Notes: a model not told the origin generated them from the sequence alone. Shown: positions 42,145 to 50,510, counted from the first letter of the stretch. The stretch is 58,757 nt of DNA from MWCR01 sp049325475 (GCA_049325475.1 JBMOLN010000006.1:1-58757); one strand, 5' to 3'. Numbers and translations: made by a program.

Positions 42145-42325
42145 AACGGCTACCAACCGTGGCGTTGATTAAGTTTAGCGCACAATTAAAGATTGCGAGA
42201 GCTTCATGAATAATTGTACTAAGTACTAAGTCGTGAGGAATTCGGGTGGAACCGCCCTGAGAGAAATCGATGGGTCCCGACGAGTTTTCTGAAAAAACAG
42301 AGATCTGGTCGGTTTTTTTGACCAT
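42145..42325 (+). promoter_or_regulatory. T-box-like leader with attenuator upstream of thrS
   Basis: The leader contains GGGTGGAACCGCC at 42244-42256, a near-exact T-box (the element that pairs with the uncharged tRNA acceptor). It is followed by an intrinsic terminator: stem CCGAC..AG..TCTG / CAGA..CT..GTCGG (42277-42312) and seven T's. A loop near 42148-42160 (ACGG-CTACCAA-CCGT) offers an ACC threonine codon as specifier. The leader is short for a T-box, and Stem I features were not all identified. A GTACTAA 7-base duplication lies inside it (42217-42231). If correct, uncharged tRNA-Thr relieves termination and raises thrS expression. Confidence 0.7.
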
Positions 42326-42390
42326 GATTACCAAGATTTATACCTTCGACTTTGTTCAGGGTATTCGAGATTAACAGGATTATTATTCTT
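42312..42390 (+). repeat. Dispersed repeat, copy 1, with nested insertion
   Basis: TTTTTTTGACCATGATTACC, then AAGATTTATA, then AGATTAACAGGATTATT, interrupted by CCTTCGACTTTGTTCAGGGT (42343 on). Copy 2 at 58539-58620 has the same outer parts with a different insertion. Confidence 0.8.
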
Positions 42391-42505
42391 AAAGTAGCTA
42401 GCTGCTATTCGCTAGCAATTTAATTCATTAAACATTCGAAGTTCGTGGTTTATCCCTTTGCTCAGAGAGTTTTGGGGTACAGGCGAAATTCGAAATTCGA
42501 CGTTT

Positions 42506-44335
42506 ATGGATATTGAAATCATGCGGCATAGCGCCGCGCATGTTATGGCGGCCGCCATACAGAAATTATTTCCGGATGCCAAATTCGGGGTCGGTCCTAC
42601 TGTGGAGTTTGGTTTTTATTATGATATAGATATCGGCAGGGCGGTGACACCGGAGGATCTGGAGAAAATACAGGCGGAAATGCAGAATATTGTGACAGCA
42701 AATCAATCTTTTGTAAGAAAAGAGATGAACATTGAAGATGCTATCAATCTGTTTAAGGAGTTAAAACAGCCCTTTAAGGTTGAATTGCTGACCGACCTCA
42801 AAGAAAAGGGGACTACTAAGATTAGCGCAGAAGGTGCTGTCGATATCGATCCCAGTAAAACCGATGCCGCGTCTGTGTATACGTTGGGGGATTTTACGGA
42901 TTTATGCCGAGGGCCGCATGTTGAAACCGCGAATCAAATCGGGGCTTTTGAATTAAATAAGATTGCCGGGGCTTATTGGAGGGGAAAGGAAGATAATCCG
43001 CAGCTGCAAAGAATATATGGTTTATGTTTTACGACGCAAGAGGAATTGGATCAACATAAAAAAATGCTGGAAGAAGCTGAAAAACGCGATCATCGAAAAA
43101 TCGGCAAGGAATTGGATTTATTTCATGTGGACGATATGGTGGGTTTGGGTTTGCCGCTCTGGCATCCGAAAGGCGCAATAATTTGGCGGATGATTGAAGA
43201 TTTTTGGTACAGGGAGCATTTAAAAAACGGTTATGATCTGGTCAGAACTCCGCATATCGGCAAAAAGAATCTTTGGGAGACTTCCGGGCACTGGGGTTTT
43301 TATAATGACAGCATGTATCCGCCGCTTGAGGTCGGACAAAGCCTAAAAGAAAGTCAGGAAGACGTTGAAGTTAAGGAATCGGAACAGTATTTGCTAAAGC
43401 CCATGAATTGTCCGTTTCATGTACAGATTTACAAACATAATAAACATTCATACAGGGAATTCCCGATGCGGTGGGCGGAATGCGGAACGGTTTACCGCTA
43501 CGAGAAAAAGGGCGAGCTTTCCGGCTTAACCCGCGTTCGCGGATTTACCCAGGATGACGCGCATATTATCTGCCGGGCGGATCAAGTTGAAGATGAGTTA
43601 AAGAAGGTGGTTGATTTTATCTTATTCATGTTTAAATCTTTCGGATTTGATTTCAATTCAATCAATGTTTATCTCTCCGTAAAAAATCCGAATGAGAAAA
43701 AGCATATAGGCAGTGAAGATGGATGGGAGTTTACGGAAAGGGTTTTGGAAAAGGTGGCTAAAGAAATGGGCTTAAAGATCGAGAAGGATGTTGGAGGAGC
43801 GGCGTTTTACGGTCCAAAACTGGATTTTAAGATTAAAGATTGTTTGGGGCGACAATGGCAGTGTTCTACTTTGCAGTTTGATTTTAATTTGCCCGAACGT
43901 TTTGATATGGTTTTTACCAACAGCGAGGGTAAGGACGAACGGCCGTATATGCTGCACAGGGCTTTGTTTGGTTCGTATGAGCGGTTTATAGGATTGTTGA
44001 TTGAACATTACGCGGGCGCTTTGCCATTATGGATTGCGCCAATGCAGGTTGCATTGCTTCCGGTTGCTGACAGGCATATTGAGGCTGCCAATAAATTGGC
44101 TGATGCTTTAAGGTCCAAGATGATCCGCGTTGAGGTGGACGTTGCCGCGGAGAGTGTTGGTAAAAAGATCCGCAATGCGGAAGTCAAGAAAGCTCCATAC
44201 ATGATAGTCTACGGCGACAAAGAGGCTGAATCCGGTCAATTGACTATTCGCAAACGTGGGCAAAAGGACCAATATCAGCAATCGGCACAGGAGTTTATCG
44301 ATGCGATAATCAAGGAGGTTGAGGAACGAGCATGA
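42506..44335 (+). CDS. thrS: Threonyl-tRNA synthetase lacking the TGS domain
   Basis: 609 residues from the ATG at 42506; the longer frame starts at a TTG in repeat sequence. It begins directly with the editing domain (RHSAAHVMAAAIQKLF; CRGPHVET), so the usual 60-residue N-terminal TGS domain is absent. The class II core has KPMNCPFHVQIY, with the zinc-binding Cys. Motif 2 is RYEKKGELSGLTRVRGFTQDDAHI, with a zinc His. Motif 3 is LHRALFGSYERFIG, with another zinc His. The anticodon-binding domain is C-terminal (QVALLPV..VEVDVAAESVGKKI). It is expected to be active with editing. Expression is probably controlled by the T-box-like leader. Confidence 0.95.
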   Translation: MDIEIMRHSAAHVMAAAIQKLFPDAKFGVGPTVEFGFYYDIDIGRAVTPEDLEKIQAEMQNIVTANQSFVRKEMNIEDAINLFKELKQPFKVELLTDLKEKGTTKISAEGAVDIDPSKTDAASVYTLGDFTDLCRGPHVETANQIGAFELNKIAGAYWRGKEDNPQLQRIYGLCFTTQEELDQHKKMLEEAEKRDHRKIGKELDLFHVDDMVGLGLPLWHPKGAIIWRMIEDFWYREHLKNGYDLVRTPHIGKKNLWETSGHWGFYNDSMYPPLEVGQSLKESQEDVEVKESEQYLLKPMNCPFHVQIYKHNKHSYREFPMRWAECGTVYRYEKKGELSGLTRVRGFTQDDAHIICRADQVEDELKKVVDFILFMFKSFGFDFNSINVYLSVKNPNEKKHIGSEDGWEFTERVLEKVAKEMGLKIEKDVGGAAFYGPKLDFKIKDCLGRQWQCSTLQFDFNLPERFDMVFTNSEGKDERPYMLHRALFGSYERFIGLLIEHYAGALPLWIAPMQVALLPVADRHIEAANKLADALRSKMIRVEVDVAAESVGKKIRNAEVKKAPYMIVYGDKEAESGQLTIRKRGQKDQYQQSAQEFIDAIIKEVEERA

Positions 44336-44606
44336 ATGACTCTAGACTCTAGGAGCTAGATTCGTATAACGTATAACGCGAAACGTCAGACGTTACACGT
44401 TACACGTTACACGATGCGCGATACACGTTACACGATGCGCGATACACGTTACACGTTACACGATACACGTTTCACGATATTGGTTGCTAGATGCTAGACT
44501 TGGGTCACGTTTACCAGTTTTCCCGTTAGCCAGTATTCCGGAGCCAATATGCTAAGCACAGTTTAGTCTGAATAACTGTTAAACGGATATACTGGAATAC
44601 CGGATT
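44336..44606. repeat. Long ACACGTT heptamer tract and ACTGGAATACC words
   Basis: From about 44365 to 44480 at least twelve 7-base units occur (ACACGTT, ACACGAT, GCGCGAT, TCACGAT). The remainder, 44515-44606, carries CCAGT..CCGTTA words. Its end (AATAACTGTTAAACGGATAT..ACTGGAATACCGG) is an inverted relative of 54308-54351. No gene is seen in this 270-base stretch. Confidence 0.85.
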
Positions 44607-44610
44607 ACGA

Positions 44611-44636
44611 AAAAAGCGGGTTTTGGCCCGCTTTTT
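44611..44636. terminator. Rho-independent terminator
   Basis: Stem AAAAAGCGGG / CCCGCTTTTT with loop TTTTGG, 17 bases past the stop of the minus-strand 671-residue gene; symmetrical, so it may serve thrS as well. Confidence 0.85.
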
Positions 44637-44652
44637 GATTTTTATTGTTTTT

Positions 44653-46668
44653 TTAAGCCGCTTCAGCTACTTCTTTGGGAATTCGTAATGACGGCGGTTT
44701 GGAGGGGTTGTCGAGATATTTTTCCAAAGCTTTGTAAATCGCATCGATTTTTTTGGCGTCTTTAACATTGGCCGGACTTTCTTGCCATTTATCAAATTTG
44801 ACCTTGATGGCGCGAAGTGTGAGCTTGGCATCTCTTGATTTGCCGTCTTTGGCTTTTTTCATATATCTGATGACCGCTTCTCTGTATCTATCCACATCTT
44901 TTTTAGGCAAGCTGGTAAGATTGAATGCCTGATTATCCAAAGTCTTGAGTTTTTCTTTAAAAGTGTTGTCGGCTCCTGAAAGTTCGACTGATTTTTCTTT
45001 GCCGCGTTTTTTAAGATCTTCCATGGCGCCTTGAACATCTTCGGGCAAGGATTCTAAGGCTTCTTTGTCAGCGATGGCTTCACGGGTGGCTTCAGTGACA
45101 CCGGCCAATATATCGCTGGTTTGTTCTTCGAGGTCTTTATCCTTTTCACGGATTGTTTTGCCGGTTTCTACGGGGATTTCTTGTTCTTCAACTTCTTTAA
45201 CGGTTCCACCGGTTTCGATAGGAGTTTCCGCTCCAGGGATGACGATTTCTGCTGTGGATTGTTTACCGCGTCCGCGTGCGCCTTCGGCTCTTCTGCCCGG
45301 CATGCCGGTGGCTTTTTCGGCATAAGCTTGTTGTTCGGCGAGTGCTCTGGAGCCGCTTAAACCGCGCATTTTAAGTAATCTTGATCGTCCCGAACCGGAT
45401 AATAAATCCCATTCTTTGTCAAAGCGTTTTTGGGTCAGTTTGCCGCCTTCTTTGCCCAGAAGTTTTTTGGTCATGTTAAAGACTCGTAATTTCATGGCGT
45501 CTATCATGTCCTCATCCATTTTGCGATAAGCATTGGAAAGATCGGCCCATGCTTCCACGTACTCCATTCGAGTAAAGCCGTATTCGCGGGCGATTTCTGC
45601 TTCGGATTTTTCATTTCCCATCATTTCATTGGCTAGATCCCAGATTTCGGCGCCTTTTTCTCTGCCGGCTTCGTCTCCGCCGAATGATTCGATTGAATCG
45701 TTGATAAGTTTTTCTTGGGCTTGAGCCATCAGCTTTTCTATGCGTGATGCTTCGAGTTGCATTTTTGCATTTGCATGGACGTATTCTAGAGCATCCATTC
45801 CCACTTTTTCTCCGGGTCTTAAGATTCCGGAGCGTTCGATCATGGCGAGTTTCACATGGGCATCATCCCACATGCGTGCTGCACGTTCCCGGGCTTTTTC
45901 ATTACCGCCGAATTCTTGCAGTACTTCGTTTTTCATTTGTTCGGCTGACGGTTTTTCTTTAAAAAGTTCTTGGGCATATTGCATGCCGGCTCTTTCTCTG
46001 GGGGATTTATCGATTTTTTTAGGCGCCTCTGGCTTGAGAGCTTCGGGTGCGGGCTCGGCTTTTATCGTGGCCGGAGTTTCTTCGACTTCTTCAATCTCCT
46101 CATCGCCGAGTTCTTCGACATGTTCTATGGGCTTAGCCGCTACGGCATCAATATCGCGGATGTGTTTAAAGACTTTTGCGGTTTTTTCTTCCGCATCAGC
46201 TTTATTCATGCCTTCCACTTCCATGAAATACGATCTTAAAGTATGCGGAGTCAGCGTATCGTCAACCGGTACGGCGGGGGCTTTCATTTGTTCCAATTTT
46301 TGATTCCAGAGTTCTTCGAGATTCGCTTGCATTTCAGTAATGTCCTGCAGACGCTCTTGGGCATCGTCAGTAAGAATTTCCAGCGCCTTGTTTTTATCGA
46401 TAACCTCTTTGCCGGCAATGCGTTGCAGGAATCTGTTGCCCATTTTTAAAAGATCCGGGGTGACTTCGAGCGCCGCATCATAGGAGATTTTGTATTTACC
46501 GCTGAAAGCCGCTTTGGCACGGGCCAGTTCGGCGCGAGCCTGTTTGATTTTAGGATCTTTTTTAAGTTCTTTGCTTAGATCTTTTTCGCTTTTATAACCT
46601 CCGGGCATGACTTCCAGGGCCGGGGCTGAAATGCGTTCCAGATTAGGCGTGGCATTGATATTTCTCAT
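44653..46668 (-). CDS. 671-residue charged helical protein with an internal repeat, unknown function
   Basis: It has no signal peptide or membrane helix and is rich in K, E, A and R, mostly helical. Near 195-225 an acidic linker (GDEEIEEVEETPATIKAEPAPEA) resembles one in the 1183-residue protein at 19833. Two related units of about 60 residues follow: EFGGNEKARERAARMWDDAH..GMDALEYVHANAKM and SFGGDEAGREKGAEIWDLAN..GFTRMEYVEAWADL. Further coiled coil and a folded helical C-terminus (YREAVIRYMKKAKDG..DAIYKALEKYL) complete it. The ATG at 46668 is preferred over one six codons upstream; TATAAT lies at 46697-46702 on the minus strand. Function unknown. Confidence 0.7.
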   Translation of the reverse strand: MRNINATPNLERISAPALEVMPGGYKSEKDLSKELKKDPKIKQARAELARAKAAFSGKYKISYDAALEVTPDLLKMGNRFLQRIAGKEVIDKNKALEILTDDAQERLQDITEMQANLEELWNQKLEQMKAPAVPVDDTLTPHTLRSYFMEVEGMNKADAEEKTAKVFKHIRDIDAVAAKPIEHVEELGDEEIEEVEETPATIKAEPAPEALKPEAPKKIDKSPRERAGMQYAQELFKEKPSAEQMKNEVLQEFGGNEKARERAARMWDDAHVKLAMIERSGILRPGEKVGMDALEYVHANAKMQLEASRIEKLMAQAQEKLINDSIESFGGDEAGREKGAEIWDLANEMMGNEKSEAEIAREYGFTRMEYVEAWADLSNAYRKMDEDMIDAMKLRVFNMTKKLLGKEGGKLTQKRFDKEWDLLSGSGRSRLLKMRGLSGSRALAEQQAYAEKATGMPGRRAEGARGRGKQSTAEIVIPGAETPIETGGTVKEVEEQEIPVETGKTIREKDKDLEEQTSDILAGVTEATREAIADKEALESLPEDVQGAMEDLKKRGKEKSVELSGADNTFKEKLKTLDNQAFNLTSLPKKDVDRYREAVIRYMKKAKDGKSRDAKLTLRAIKVKFDKWQESPANVKDAKKIDAIYKALEKYLDNPSKPPSLRIPKEVAEAA

Positions 46669-46711
46669 AGAGTAGATTAAAAACAAATTTGTTTAAATTA
46701 TAACACAAAAA

Positions 46712-46736
46712 AACTTCTTATTTTAGATAAGAAGTC
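46712..46736 (-). terminator. Terminator of infC-rpmI-rplT
   Basis: On the minus strand ACTTCTTA..TAAGAAGT followed by seven T's, 23 bases after the rplT stop. Confidence 0.85.
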
Positions 46737-46758
46737 TTTCTGTTGTGGATATATATTT

Positions 46759-47097
46759 TTAGGCTTTTAACAATTTTTCAAATACGGCAGGATACTTGTT
46801 GGCCAGCTGTGCCAATACTTTACGGTCTAAAGATATTTTGCGCTTTTTTAAATCATTCATGAATCGGCTGTAAGATGTGTCAAACATGCGCACGGCGGCA
46901 TTGATTTGAATTTGCTGCAAACCGCGGTTGGTGCGTTTTTTTAGTTTACGGCCCGTGTGGGCATGCAGGCCGGCTTTAATCGTCGCGATTTTGGCCTGTG
47001 TGATCTTGGATTTGCGTCCCCACATCATGCCTTTGGCGCGCGCCAAAATATTTTTTCGGCGTTTAATGTGATGGGTTCCGCGTTTTACTCTGGGCAT
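46759..47097 (-). CDS. rplT: Ribosomal protein L20
   Basis: 112 residues, typical of bL20, which binds 23S rRNA early in large-subunit assembly. The signature MPRVKRG..HIKRRKNILARAKGMMWGRKS and the C-terminal globular part (LKKRTNRGLQQIQINAAVR..YSRFMNDLKKRKISLDRKVLAQLA) are complete. It follows rpmI and infC on the minus strand in the usual order. The gap to rpmI (106 bases) holds AATTTAG and AATACGA 7-base repeats and a GGAATC-GCTTGCGC-GATATT hairpin, unusual inside a ribosomal operon. Confidence 0.97.
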   Translation of the reverse strand: MPRVKRGTHHIKRRKNILARAKGMMWGRKSKITQAKIATIKAGLHAHTGRKLKKRTNRGLQQIQINAAVRMFDTSYSRFMNDLKKRKISLDRKVLAQLANKYPAVFEKLLKA

Positions 47098-47099
47098 AC

Positions 47100-47203
47100 T
47101 ACCTTAATAATTAAGAATTTAGAATTTAGAATTAAGAATGCTGGAATCGCTTGCGCGATATTCATACTATTTCCAACTTATAATACGAAATACGTAATAC
47201 GAG
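47100..47203. repeat. 7-base repeats and hairpin within the infC operon
   Basis: AATTTAG/AATTAAG units, the hairpin GGAATC-GCTTGCGC-GATATTC (47139-47154), then AATACGA, AATACGT, AATACGA units between rpmI and rplT. Confidence 0.75.
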
Positions 47204-47404
47204 TTAGTTGGAGCAGGCCAGGGATTTCATGGATTTTGTAAAGGCTTTGGAAACCTTTTTATCCCTGCGCTTATTGCGTGTGGTTTTGCCGGATTCACGG
47301 CTATTGAAGTGATCTTGACCGCCGGCTCTTTTCAGAACCTTGCCTTTTTTGGTTACACGAATGCGTTTGGAAACGGTTTTTCGGGTTTTGATTTTACCGG
47401 GCAT
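47204..47404 (-). CDS. rpmI: Ribosomal protein L35
   Basis: 66 residues, typical of bL35: MPGKIKTRKTVSKRIRVTKKGKVLKRAGGQDHFNSRESGKTTRNKRR, very basic. The C-terminal KSMKSLACSN is slightly unusual in having a cysteine. It is the middle gene of infC-rpmI-rplT, with a 47-base AATTACG-rich gap from infC. Confidence 0.95.
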   Translation of the reverse strand: MPGKIKTRKTVSKRIRVTKKGKVLKRAGGQDHFNSRESGKTTRNKRRDKKVSKAFTKSMKSLACSN

Positions 47405-47451
47405 ACTTATTTTTAATTACAAATTAACAATTACGAATTACAAATTAATGT

Positions 47452-48009
47452 TTATGATTTACGGCCGATTATTGCCGATATGTTGCCACCTTGTCTTTTG
47501 GGAGGTTGTTCGGTGAACAGTTCATATTCCTTGCTGATTTTGTTAATAAAATCTTGAATTTTTGCCATGGCAAGATCTCCATGAGCTTTTTCGCGGCCGC
47601 GCAGGATGATTTCGATTTTCAGCTTCTGGCCTTCTTCCAGGAATTTGATTGCTTGTTTGAGGCGGGTTTCCAGATCTCCCGAACCGATTTTTACTGAAAG
47701 CCTTATGCCTTTGACTTCAACTTTTTTAGCGTGCGCTTTTTGTTGCTTCATCTCTTTTTCCTTCTGGTATTTGAACGCGCCGTAATCCAGCAGTTTGCAG
47801 ACCGGGGGATTGGCTTTTGGAGAAACTTCAACCAGATCAAATCCTTTTTCTTCAGCCAAACTTAAAGCCTGACGCGTCGGCATAACTCCCAAAGCCTGGC
47901 CCTCGTCATCAATAACTCTGACTTCGGGGACGCGGATTTGTTCGTTATATCGATACTTTATTTTATCGAACTTGTGCGTCGTGCGGTGACGTTTATAATG
48001 AATGCGCAT
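47452..48009 (-). CDS. infC: Translation initiation factor IF-3
   Basis: 185 residues. It binds the 30S subunit and controls start-codon selection. N-domain: YNEQIRVPEVRVIDDEGQALGVMPTRQALSLAEEKGFDLVEVSPKANPPVCKLLDYGAFKYQKEK. C-domain: KVEVKGIRLSVKIGSGDLETRLKQAIKFLEEGQKLKIEIILRGREKAH..PPKRQGGNISAIIGRK. The start is an ATG; in many bacteria infC uses AUU for autoregulation, which is not the case here. tmRNA lies 51 bases upstream on the same strand, separated by TTAGTAC-type repeats. Confidence 0.96.
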   Translation of the reverse strand: MRIHYKRHRTTHKFDKIKYRYNEQIRVPEVRVIDDEGQALGVMPTRQALSLAEEKGFDLVEVSPKANPPVCKLLDYGAFKYQKEKEMKQQKAHAKKVEVKGIRLSVKIGSGDLETRLKQAIKFLEEGQKLKIEIILRGREKAHGDLAMAKIQDFINKISKEYELFTEQPPKRQGGNISAIIGRKS

Positions 48010-48059
48010 CTTATTTAATCTTAGTACTTAGTCCTAGTCTTAGTAAGAGAGGAAACTTT

Positions 48060-48454
48060 TGGTGGAGATGGGGGGAGTTGCACCCCCGTCCGGAATCGAA
48101 CATCATACTTTTCATTCACAGGTTTGTCTTATTCGGTTTGCAAGAATCACGAACGAATAAGCAAGCTGTGATTCTTGTCGGCATCAGCCTAATTTGTTTT
48201 GACCCTGATGCCGGAGGTCAAAATATAGCTCGAAATATGACGATCCGTCCAGCTTGTCGAGCACAAGAAGGGGGATCGCGGTCGTCGATTATGCGAGGAC
48301 CGGAACAGCCTGCGGCATGCTGAAAGCGTTAGCAATAGCAGCCTTGGCTTTGTTTACGATGTTGGCAATTATCGTTTTTGGTATGAGTTTTGCGAGCCAT
48401 ACCGGCTCGACCTGCAAAGCATGAGGAAGCGAACCGTCGAAGCTCGGCATCCCC
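48060..48454 (-). ncRNA. ssrA: tmRNA (trans-translation RNA)
   Basis: A 395-base tmRNA. The 5' GGGGATG pairs with 3' CATCTCC (one G-U) before discriminator A and encoded CCA. The T-arm and 3' end include GTTCGATTCCGGACGGGGGTGC when read in parts, and the 5' part has GCCGAGCTTCGACGG. The tag frame resumes at GCC (48366) after AAAAACGATAATT and ends at TAA (48289-48291). It encodes 25 residues beginning ANIVNKAKAA and ending QAVPVLA, much longer than the usual 8-15. Its partner gene smpB is 210 bases upstream on the same strand. The pseudoknot-rich remainder was not folded in detail. Confidence 0.93.
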
Positions 48455-48459
48455 TTACT

Positions 48460-48660
48460 GAAATAACCAATAATCAAGCGCCAATCGCGTTGAACGCGAC
48501 CAATTTCCAAATAATAAATCAATATTCAATATTTTAATAAACAATTGGTTATTTTGTAATTGAAAAATTGAAGATTTATTGGTGATTGTCCCGCACTTAT
48601 TTAATATATATTATTGACGGGATCCCGCTGAACGGCGTGGATTTTGTTGGTGATTGATTT
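48460..48660. repeat. AACCAAT repeats and dispersed repeat between smpB and ssrA
   Basis: AACCAAT/AATAATC units surround the hairpin CGCGTTGAACGCG (48486-48498). The stretch 48543-48588 matches 40771-40815. No gene is seen here, and no promoter for ssrA could be singled out. Confidence 0.65.
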
Positions 48661-48663
48661 TTG

Positions 48664-49113
48664 TTATAGGTCGTGACCGCGAAGGAAGCGGTCGGTTTCG
48701 CGCTTAATATCGCGTTCTTTTAGTTTTTGGCGCTTTTCATGCGTCTTCTTACCCCGCGCAAGCCAGACTTCCAACTTGATGCGATTACCGCGAGTATATA
48801 GGGAAAAGGGTATTGCTGTCAAGCCTTTTTCGCTTAATTTACCTATTAATTGATTAATTTCCTTTTTATGCATGATTAGCTTACGAGATCGGGCCGGGTC
48901 ATAATCCTCAATATGAGAAGCTTTTTTATAAGGTTGAATATTGGCTCCAATAAGCCATAATTCTCCATTTCGGATAACTATGTGTCCGGTGTCGATTTTT
49001 GCGCCGCCTTCACGAACGCTTTTAACCTCTTGCCCGGTCAATTCCAAGCCGGCCTCGTATTTATCCAGGCATTCGTAGTCAAATTTGGCTTTGCGATTTT
49101 GGGCTAAACTCAT
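48664..49113 (-). CDS. smpB: tmRNA-binding protein SmpB
   Basis: 149 residues from the ATG at 49113. The longer open frame upstream runs through repeat sequence and is not family-like. SmpB brings tmRNA into stalled ribosomes. The beta-barrel core is complete: NRKAKFDYECLDKYEAGLELTGQEVKSVREGGAKIDTGHI, then WLIGANIQPYKKASH. The tail KLEVWLARGKKTHEKRQKLKERDIKRETDRFLRG is the basic C-terminal tail that fills the mRNA channel. It lies next to ssrA, as in many bacteria. Upstream ATCGTAT heptamers reach to within ten bases of the start. Confidence 0.96.
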   Translation of the reverse strand: MSLAQNRKAKFDYECLDKYEAGLELTGQEVKSVREGGAKIDTGHIVIRNGELWLIGANIQPYKKASHIEDYDPARSRKLIMHKKEINQLIGKLSEKGLTAIPFSLYTRGNRIKLEVWLARGKKTHEKRQKLKERDIKRETDRFLRGHDL

Positions 49114-49465
49114 AACAATTCGTATATCGTATATCGTATATCGTATAACGCACAAGGGACAACATCTGGGAGGGAACTCTGAAATCTGAATTCCACCCTT
49201 CACCAACCCACTGCGCCAAGACTTCGAGGGTCGAGCGGTTTCGGACGGAGGGCCGAACTCTGAATAACGAATAACGCGCATCGTGTATCGTGTATCGTGT
49301 AACGTGTATCGCGAATCGCATTACTTGTATCGTGTATCGTGTATCGTGTAACGTCTGACGTTTCGCGAGTCTAGAGTTTAAAGTACTAAGTACTAAGTGC
49401 TAAGTACTACGCGCTTTGAGCTTGGTGCATCGTGTTAGCAGCCAGTATCTAGAGTCTTGAGTCTA
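49114..49465. repeat. The longest mixed 7-base repeat region in the window
   Basis: From left to right: ATCGTAT units (49124-49150), CTGAAAT words, the 53-base dispersed unit (49195-49247, relative at 27090-27142), AATAACG, ATCGTGT/AACGTGT units (49278-49360), GTACTAA units (49380-49408) and CTAGAGTCTTGAGTCT. No gene is present in 378 bases between divergent smpB and the gene at 49492. Confidence 0.85.
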
Positions 49466-49470
49466 TTGTA

Positions 49471-49479
49471 TGATATAAT
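49471..49479 (+). promoter_or_regulatory. Extended -10 box
   Basis: TGA-TATAAT (TGnTATAAT) ending 12 bases before the ATG at 49492; no -35 hexamer found. Confidence 0.65.
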
Positions 49480-49491
49480 AAATATATAATT

Positions 49492-50508
49492 ATGCAGAAG
49501 CTGATACTTGATTTTAGAATTGCCAGTCTGCTGAAAATTGTATTGGTTGCCGGGGGTGTTTATTTAGTTTGGCGGGCTTGGGAAGTGATTGCAATAATTT
49601 TTATTGCTTTGTTTTTGTCGGCCTTGATCCAGCCGGCGGCGGATTATTTTGCCAAGTATAAAATTCCCCGCGGTTTGACGGTGATCGGAGTTTATTTGGC
49701 GATTTTTGGATTACTGGCTTTGATTGTAACTTTAATGGTGCCGACAATCATTGAACAGTCCATTAAATTGGGTGGTATTTTCGGACAAAGATGGGACGCG
49801 ATCGCAGACGCGGCAAGCGATATCAGGGGTTTTGCGGATAAGTATCAATTAATGGGTGATTCGGGTTTTGCTTCCATACAAAATCAGGCAAGCGCCGCTC
49901 TATCAAGGTTGTTCCAAACGCTAACCGGAGTTTTTGGCGGTATAGTTGGTTTTATCATTGTGCTGGTAATGACTTTTTATTTGGTGAGTCAGGAGGATAA
50001 GGCCAAGATTTTAATTCATGACTGGGTATCCAATAAGCATAAAAAGTTTGCTTTGCATTTGGTTGACAGACTGCAAGAGCAGTTGGGGAGGTGGTTCAGG
50101 GGGCAGTTGGTATTAAGCTTTATTATTGGTTTGTTGTCGTACATCGGTTTAAAAATTATCGGAATTGAAGGAGCTTTGGTATTGGCGATTTTTGCCGGAT
50201 TGCTGGAATTCATTCCATATTTAGGACCGATATTGAGCGGTATTCCAATTGTTTTTGTAGCTTTTACACAATCGCCATTGCACGGATTGCTGGCCTTGGC
50301 CATGCTGGTTGTGATACAGCAAGGCGAAAATCATTTGATTGTCCCCAAGGTTATGGAAAAAGCAGTCGGTCTGAATCCGCTAATAAGCATCATATCAATG
50401 CTGGTTGGAGCCAGATTATTTGGTTTGCTGGGAGCTTTGATGGCAATTCCTTTGGCAACGGCTATTATGGTTATCGTTAAGGAAACGAGAAATTATAAAA
50501 ACAGCTAA
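49492..50508 (+). CDS. AI-2E family transporter
   Basis: 338 residues with about eight membrane helices in the pattern of the AI-2E/PerM family: paired N-terminal helices (about 12-50), a third near 60-85, a soluble region about 90-150, then clustered helices. Family motifs include YLVSQEDKAKI, GLLEFIPYLGPILSGIP and the C-terminal HLIVPKVMEKAVGLNPLISIISMLVGARLFGLLGALMAIPLA. Members move autoinducer-2, ions or unknown solutes, so the substrate here is not known. It is the first gene of a five-gene cluster; the next ATG is two bases after its stop. Confidence 0.9.
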   Translation: MQKLILDFRIASLLKIVLVAGGVYLVWRAWEVIAIIFIALFLSALIQPAADYFAKYKIPRGLTVIGVYLAIFGLLALIVTLMVPTIIEQSIKLGGIFGQRWDAIADAASDIRGFADKYQLMGDSGFASIQNQASAALSRLFQTLTGVFGGIVGFIIVLVMTFYLVSQEDKAKILIHDWVSNKHKKFALHLVDRLQEQLGRWFRGQLVLSFIIGLLSYIGLKIIGIEGALVLAIFAGLLEFIPYLGPILSGIPIVFVAFTQSPLHGLLALAMLVVIQQGENHLIVPKVMEKAVGLNPLISIISMLVGARLFGLLGALMAIPLATAIMVIVKETRNYKNS

Positions 50509-50510
50509 AT

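Noticed and set aside
42312..42335. Cloning-vector contamination (GACCATGATTACC resembles the start of lacZ alpha)
   Set aside because: The word is part of a dispersed repeat found twice with native flanks (also 58547), and no further vector sequence is present.
44333..44335. UGA recoded to glycine as in Gracilibacteria/Absconditabacteria
   Set aside because: UGA ends thrS and the ferritin-like gene at the expected family lengths, and no in-frame UGA is needed in conserved genes.
48289..48522. A 77-codon minus-strand open frame as a protein gene
   Set aside because: It runs through the tmRNA; only its last 25 codons are translated, as the tag.
49114..49465. CRISPR array
   Set aside because: The repeats are seven to eight bases, directly abutting and degenerate, with no spacers of uniform length and no cas genes.
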